Shown one piece after another: positions 15,601 to 18,133 of a stretch of 18,133 nt of DNA. This DNA comes from Chloroflexota bacterium (lineage in GTDB: Bacteria; Chloroflexota; Dehalococcoidia; UBA1151): NCBI GenBank assembly GCA_022561735.1, contig JADFQR010000001.1, forward strand, positions 1 through 18,133, in the 5' to 3' direction. The stretch's first letter is position 1; every line of letters begins with the position of its first letter. Below the pieces are notes generated by a model. It worked only from the letters and a program-made list of their open reading frames with translations, made no database searches and was not told the DNA's origin. The position numbers were made by a program, and so were the translations under genes.

Positions 15601-16540
15601 CATGCATGCGTTTGCCTCCCGACGGGACGCGTTCACCACCAGCGACGCGGATCTACTTGAGCGCGTTGCGGAGCAGCTCGGCGCCGTGTTTGAGCGCGTG
15701 AGAGGGGTCGACCATTCGTCCCGTCTGTCCGAGGAGCGGGGACTTCGTCATCGACTGGATCAGCAGAATCGAGAATTGAAAGACCTGACGGCGTCACGGG
15801 ACCGGTTCATGAGCATGATCGTGCATGAACTGCGCACACCGCTAACATCCGTCCAGCTACTGACCGACCTCTTGATGCAAAACGCACCCTCAAACCTGGG
15901 CCAGGAGCAGATGGCCCAACTCGCGCAGATCGCCGACGACGGGGAACGCCTCCAGGGGTTGATCGCGAACCTGCTAGCCGTGTCTCAGATCGAGTCCGAA
16001 ACGTTCGAACTGGTACGCGAAGAGTTCGATCTGGGCCCGATGATCCGGGACCTCTGCGAAAGTTTCGGTGCGTTACTGGCGGCGCGCGGGCAGAAAATAG
16101 AGCTGAACCGTCCCGACGAACCGCTGTGGCTGCATGCCGACCCGGCGCGGCTGTCGTCCGTACTGTCCAACCTGATCAGCAACGCCTGCAAGTATTCTGG
16201 CGATGGGATGATCGTTCGGATCGAAGTTGGCCGTGACGGCTCGAAGCTGCGCGTGGCGGTGGTGGATTCCGGGGTCGGGATTTCCGCCCGGGACCTTGAA
16301 ACACTGTTTACACCGTTCTCCCGCGGCACTAACTCGACCGTGCTCAACCAGCCCGGTTCCGGGCTGGGACTGGTGATCGCACGGTCAATCGTCAGGCTCC
16401 ACGGCGGCGATCTCTGGTTGGAGTCCACACCGGGTCGCGGAACGACGGCCCGGTTCCACATAGAGGGTGTTCAGGACGGGCCGTCCGAGGCGTACCAGGC
16501 GCGGGCCGCGGCCCGCGACCAGCACCGGGATGCCGGGTAA
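12614..16540 (+). CDS. Soluble multi-GAF sensor histidine kinase
   Basis: This is a 1308-residue cytoplasmic histidine kinase with no signal peptide or membrane span. In order I read a PAS-like segment (about 23-115) and roughly six GAF modules (about 128-262, 275-395, 414-540, 549-707, 720-880 and 892-1030; edges approximate, modules 2-4 divergent). A coiled coil (1036-1062) leads to HisKA with the phospho-acceptor in VHELRTPL (His1071). The HATPase_c domain has N box NLISNACKYS (Asn1190), G1 VVDSGVGIS (Asp1218), F box FTPFSRG and G2 GSGLGLVIAR. The C-terminal 20 residues are unconserved. The start is TTG with AGGGG five bases upstream. No response regulator is adjacent, so it is an orphan kinase. 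No bilin, haem or cyclic-nucleotide ligand can be assigned. Confidence 0.92.
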   Translation: MIQDGQERPPGHGSRRRGGSAPVTRILRVDANGRVIRDPEDGHTRNQDTPADQMSLVDLLPESATDDLLSAIRAAAETGNPQFLEFDLLSPEGVRRIHAEAISDPDHQGEILVTAREYSSREPLNQADMVAGFIATVAETDDLDTVFRELADVLASLLIYDRLAIVTVDHERDEQYVIFSTDPDQEAVIPLSGTAIEVVSRTGESLVVPNAIPSVIVVPLRWSGETIAYMGVHSRARESYGDHDLHTVAALGPPVAAALAADRYREHTSRASGEDDALHSISAVAVAAGDLITMLEVTADRIHRLDRFSGVQVEAAATTAYATSGPEVAAIRGDAPTRRTRGATGGSGDHEWAIGSAAEPVGAISVRPRGAGAIDEMDRRFLSECARRLSRGVERIRADREIDRLKVDLDCTRELDRVMAGLSDLDALAAVAADEVMRLAGPDSLVIRVNHMNSEQVRLELHRRAGPNGYMHTSPERSGEESRTNSPEETAAIPLLGPDGAIGRISGSWRRNDDARTGIRRMEAMAPRLAERVHSLLLLERSAIASRNARCLAEIEAAIERCAEPLLALEEVTSVLCDRFGGARVAVALIEDNGTALSELAVSGFPVAGWAVNVSRPAGGSIEEAALRASGPISSSRATPDALVARWPGEAIAVGAGTRSLASVALPLGGVVSACLSVRSPGGEGISDEDVDLLRRAATLITGPVLRLATNASNVESGTEREAMARIGQICQSSQGVDIPYARLIAELASMVRFDQVEIATLMPDGETGLRVFLGGTPVPGWNDNSEFQLHGTVTEAVVRSRTGLFVSNESTAELAGRFPAQAAALAAKLCSFAAAPLVIDEEPAGSLVVRSTGAAAYSQRELSIVEAVAVHLSAAIARGRLQNQIERHRREREVIASIGFASSWDLEPKVVAERAVAAFRRLVECDGVVVTAVSADADTVSLVFAPDPGGADSRFFADRLDHLEPRPDTSGNDDRDKYPSSLRTRIGPLSRPLGYMHAFASRRDAFTTSDADLLERVAEQLGAVFERVRGVDHSSRLSEERGLRHRLDQQNRELKDLTASRDRFMSMIVHELRTPLTSVQLLTDLLMQNAPSNLGQEQMAQLAQIADDGERLQGLIANLLAVSQIESETFELVREEFDLGPMIRDLCESFGALLAARGQKIELNRPDEPLWLHADPARLSSVLSNLISNACKYSGDGMIVRIEVGRDGSKLRVAVVDSGVGISARDLETLFTPFSRGTNSTVLNQPGSGLGLVIARSIVRLHGGDLWLESTPGRGTTARFHIEGVQDGPSEAYQARAAARDQHRDAG
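16500..16517. repeat. 18-bp perfect palindrome in the kinase 3' end
   Basis: CGCGGGCCGCGGCCCGCG is its own reverse complement over all 18 bases. It lies 21 bases before the kinase stop, in the non-conserved tail (around RAAARD). It could be chance in very G+C-rich code, a protein-binding site, or part of the 3' end structure together with the hairpin at 16546-16564. Confidence 0.6.
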
Positions 16541-16545
16541 GGGAC

Positions 16546-16564
16546 CACATCGGGTGACGATGTG
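16546..16564 (+). terminator. Hairpin after the histidine kinase gene
   Basis: CACATC (16546-16551) and GATGTG (16559-16564) form a perfect 6-bp stem with a seven-base loop, starting five bases after the kinase stop. No T run follows. Together with the palindrome just upstream, it separates the kinase from the transposase gene. Confidence 0.4.
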
Positions 16565-16620
16565 ATCTCCGGCGACATTATGTCCTTTGAGCCAGTAGCC
16601 GGTTCATTCAACATACAGTC

Positions 16621-17187
16621 ATGCCAACCAGGGCGAGTAATCACCGGTCTTCCAATACGCACACCAGGCGTTCAATTCGCCTCAAGGGCTTTGACTACGG
16701 AAGTTCCGGAGCCTATTTCGTGACCGTGTGCGCCCATGACAGACGCCCGATATTCGGCCGATTCATTGCGGAAACACTTGTGCGGAACGAACCCGGTCGA
16801 ATCATCGCTGAGGAATGGGCCCGGACCGCTAACATTCGCCCTGAAATCGATACCGACGCGTTCGTAATCATGCCCGACCACGTCCACGGCATCTTGTGGA
16901 TCAATAAAAACCTTGTTCACCCTTCGCCGACCGTAGGTGTGCTTCCTGAACACGTAGGGGCGTATGGCAATACGCCCGCATTACATTCGCCGTCCCGTAC
17001 GATCGGGGCGGCGGTACGCGCCTTCAAGGCCGCCGCCACTCGACGGATACGGGAATTGGCCGGCCAGCGAGACCTGATCGTATGGCAACGGAACTATTAT
17101 GAGCGCGTCATTCGTGACGATCGGGAACTCAACGCGTTGCGTGATTACATCGCGACAAACCCGTTGCGGCAGGTGTTGAAGTGCTAA
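16621..17187 (+). CDS. REP-associated tyrosine transposase (RAYT, IS200-like Y1 fold)
   Basis: RAYTs are single-copy, domesticated relatives of IS200/IS605 transposases that nick and join single-stranded REP hairpins. The 188-residue protein has the family start RRSIRLKGFDYGSSGAYFVTV (17-36), the HUH metal motif in MPDHVHGILW (His87, His89) and the nucleophile region WQRNYYERVIR (155-165, one of Tyr159/160), then the C-terminal block RDYIATNPLR. Residues 111-120 (HVGAYGNTPA), in the variable loop between the HUH motif and the IGAAVRAFKAA helix, are encoded by a REP hairpin. No ribosome site is evident before the ATG, and the stretch around 16900-16920 is more A+T-rich than neighbours, consistent with an acquired gene. 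An inverted REP lies 7 bases past the stop. Confidence 0.9.
   Translation: MPTRASNHRSSNTHTRRSIRLKGFDYGSSGAYFVTVCAHDRRPIFGRFIAETLVRNEPGRIIAEEWARTANIRPEIDTDAFVIMPDHVHGILWINKNLVHPSPTVGVLPEHVGAYGNTPALHSPSRTIGAAVRAFKAAATRRIRELAGQRDLIVWQRNYYERVIRDDRELNALRDYIATNPLRQVLKC
16954..16977 (+). repeat. REP hairpin inside the RAYT gene
   Basis: A GTAG foot (16954-16957) is followed by GGGCGTAT (16958-16965), loop GGCA (16966-16969) and ATACGCCC (16970-16977), a perfect 8-bp hairpin. The GTAG 5' to a palindrome is the hallmark that RAYT proteins recognise in REPs. It is in frame and codes for residues 112-119. Confidence 0.85.
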
Positions 17188-17194
17188 ATGGCGA

Positions 17195-17218
17195 GGGCGT
17201 ATTGCCGTACGCCCCTAC
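17195..17218 (-). repeat. REP hairpin downstream of the RAYT gene, inverted
   Basis: Read on the minus strand from 17218, this is GTAG, then GGGCGTAC, loop GGCA, ATACGCCC. It equals the internal REP except for one base, and the changed pair becomes a G-T wobble at the top of the stem. It lies 7 bases after the RAYT stop and 22 bases from the ileS stop, and may also end the ileS transcript. Confidence 0.85.
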
Positions 17219-17240
17219 GATGTCTCGTTCGCCGCACGCC

Positions 17241-18133
17241 CTACTTCGTTTTGCGGACACCCAGGCTGGCGGCCATGCCGTTTATGTCCGAGTCCTCCGC
17301 GTGGGCCGCCGATGGCGGGTGTTCGTAATTGACGGCGTCGGCCAGCGTCTCTGCGCGAACGTATGCCTCGTGCGTGCGCAGCGGTCCGGTCAATTCGTCC
17401 GGCCCGGCAACGTAAAGCTCAATACGGTCAGAGATCTCAAAACCGGCTGATTTACGGAGGTTCTGTACCTGGTGCACGATCTCCCTCACGATGCCTTCCG
17501 CCTCCAGTTCCGGCGTCAGCTCCGTCTTCACACCCACCGCATATCCCGGCTCGACAGACACTGAATAGCCTTCGAGGCCGGCCTTTTCAACCAGGATCTC
17601 GTCCGGTTCCAGCGTGAACTCCCCCAGCGATATCTGGTCGCCACGCTCCGACGCCGCCGCCAGTTCCGCCGGGTCTGCGTCTGCGAGCGCCTGCCTGATC
17701 TTCGGCAGGTCGCGGCCGTACTTCGGTCCAAGCAGCGGCAGGTTGGGCTTCACTGACATGCTCAACAACCCGCCCTGCCCCCGCGCGTCGCGCACCGACT
17801 TGACGTTTAATTCCTCTTTCAACTGTTCCTCGATGAGCGGCAGGAATCCCCGCTCCCGGTCGGTACGAACATCCACCAACAACTCTGCGAGCGGCTGCCG
17901 GACCTTGAGCCGGGACGATGCGCGGGCTGACCTGCCAAGGCTCGCCAGCCGGCGGGCCAGGTTTACCGAGTCCGACAGGTCGGCGTCGATCGCCGATTCG
18001 TCAACGACGGGCCAGTCGGACAGATGAACGCTGTCCGGCGCGGTCTCATCAACCCGGGCGACCAGGTTGCGGTACATGGCCTCGGACAGGAACGGGGTTA
18101 CGGGAGCGAGCAAGCGGGACAACGTCGTGAGCG
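17241..18133 (-). CDS. ileS: Isoleucyl-tRNA synthetase, C-terminal part (5' end off window)
   Basis: IleRS charges tRNA-Ile. Only about the last 297 residues are in the window; the catalytic HIGH and KMSKS motifs and the editing domain lie beyond the right edge. Visible are the anticodon-binding helices (LLAPVTPFLSEAMYRNL), the junction block LGRSARASSRLKVRQPLAELLV and a long C-terminal domain ending ELTPELEAEGIVREIVHQVQNLRKSAGFEISDRIELYV. That last block is typical of type-2 (eukaryote-like) IleRS. The cysteine zinc finger that ends type-1 IleRS such as the E. coli enzyme is absent: no Cys is seen in this part. The frame is open to the window edge, so the TTG at 18122 is an internal Leu codon. 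The gene is convergent with the RAYT gene, with an inverted REP between them. Confidence 0.93.
   Translation of the reverse strand, partial: LTTLSRLLAPVTPFLSEAMYRNLVARVDETAPDSVHLSDWPVVDESAIDADLSDSVNLARRLASLGRSARASSRLKVRQPLAELLVDVRTDRERGFLPLIEEQLKEELNVKSVRDARGQGGLLSMSVKPNLPLLGPKYGRDLPKIRQALADADPAELAAASERGDQISLGEFTLEPDEILVEKAGLEGYSVSVEPGYAVGVKTELTPELEAEGIVREIVHQVQNLRKSAGFEISDRIELYVAGPDELTGPLRTHEAYVRAETLADAVNYEHPPSAAHAEDSDINGMAASLGVRKTK

Larger units (their letters stand above)
16621..17218 (+). mobile_element. RAYT gene with its REP hairpins
   Basis: The transposase gene, the internal REP and the inverted downstream REP together look like a minimal RAYT-REP unit. No REP copy is seen on the 5' side and no target duplication is visible, so its outer limits are uncertain. 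Confidence 0.55.

Noticed and set aside
17181..17450. Plus-strand ORF after the RAYT gene
   Set aside because: It is antisense to the conserved end of ileS and begins within the RAYT stop and REP region.
1..18133. CRISPR array, prophage or defence island
   Set aside because: No regularly spaced repeats, phage structural genes or clustered defence genes were seen. The HNH protein is a solitary chromosomal type.

Overview
This window is a G+C-rich bacterial chromosome segment with tightly packed, mostly housekeeping genes on both strands. Short operons, GTG/TTG starts, the families present and the style of the proteins (a SelD with a UGA at the active site, holB followed by a PSP1-like gene, a RAYT transposase with REP hairpins, a very large multi-GAF histidine kinase) suggest a member of the Chloroflexota (Thermomicrobia, Dehalococcoidia or SAR202-like). 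That placement is an inference from protein style only; no rRNA or marker search was possible.

Layout. 1-3110 (+): the end of trpG, then trpD, trpC and trpF, a tryptophan operon running to a hairpin shared with the convergent glmS. 3137-6438 (-): cmk, plsC and glmS, tightly spaced (1-base overlap, then 21 bases), read from a control region at 6439-6774 that also serves the divergent cvpA-family gene. 6775-8166 (+): cvpA-family membrane protein, then an HNH endonuclease preceded by a structured spacer with pseudoknot topology. 8274-10991 (-): lysA, holB and a 70-residue PSP1-like protein, again as one compact unit. 11284-12336 (+): selD. 12614-16540 (+): a soluble histidine kinase of 1308 residues with a PAS-like segment and about six GAF modules. 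16621-17218: a REP-associated tyrosine transposase with two REP hairpins. 17241-18133 (-): the C-terminal part of isoleucyl-tRNA synthetase, running off the window.

The most notable point is selD. A conventional reading starts at 11395 and loses the active site. In frame upstream, an ATG at 11284 opens a reading frame whose codon 18 is TGA, exactly where the SelD family has its catalytic Cys/Sec, and a well-formed bacterial SECIS hairpin (11355-11384) follows it. The organism therefore probably makes selenoproteins, with the other sel genes lying elsewhere.

The second is the transposase: one REP (GTAG foot plus an 8-bp hairpin) lies in frame inside the transposase gene itself, and an inverted copy lies 7 bases past its stop codon. 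This looks like a RAYT carrying its own substrate within its coding sequence. Smaller observations include dyads upstream of the kinase and cmk, an 18-bp perfect palindrome in the kinase tail, a mini-PSP1 protein and a possible leader peptide before cvpA.
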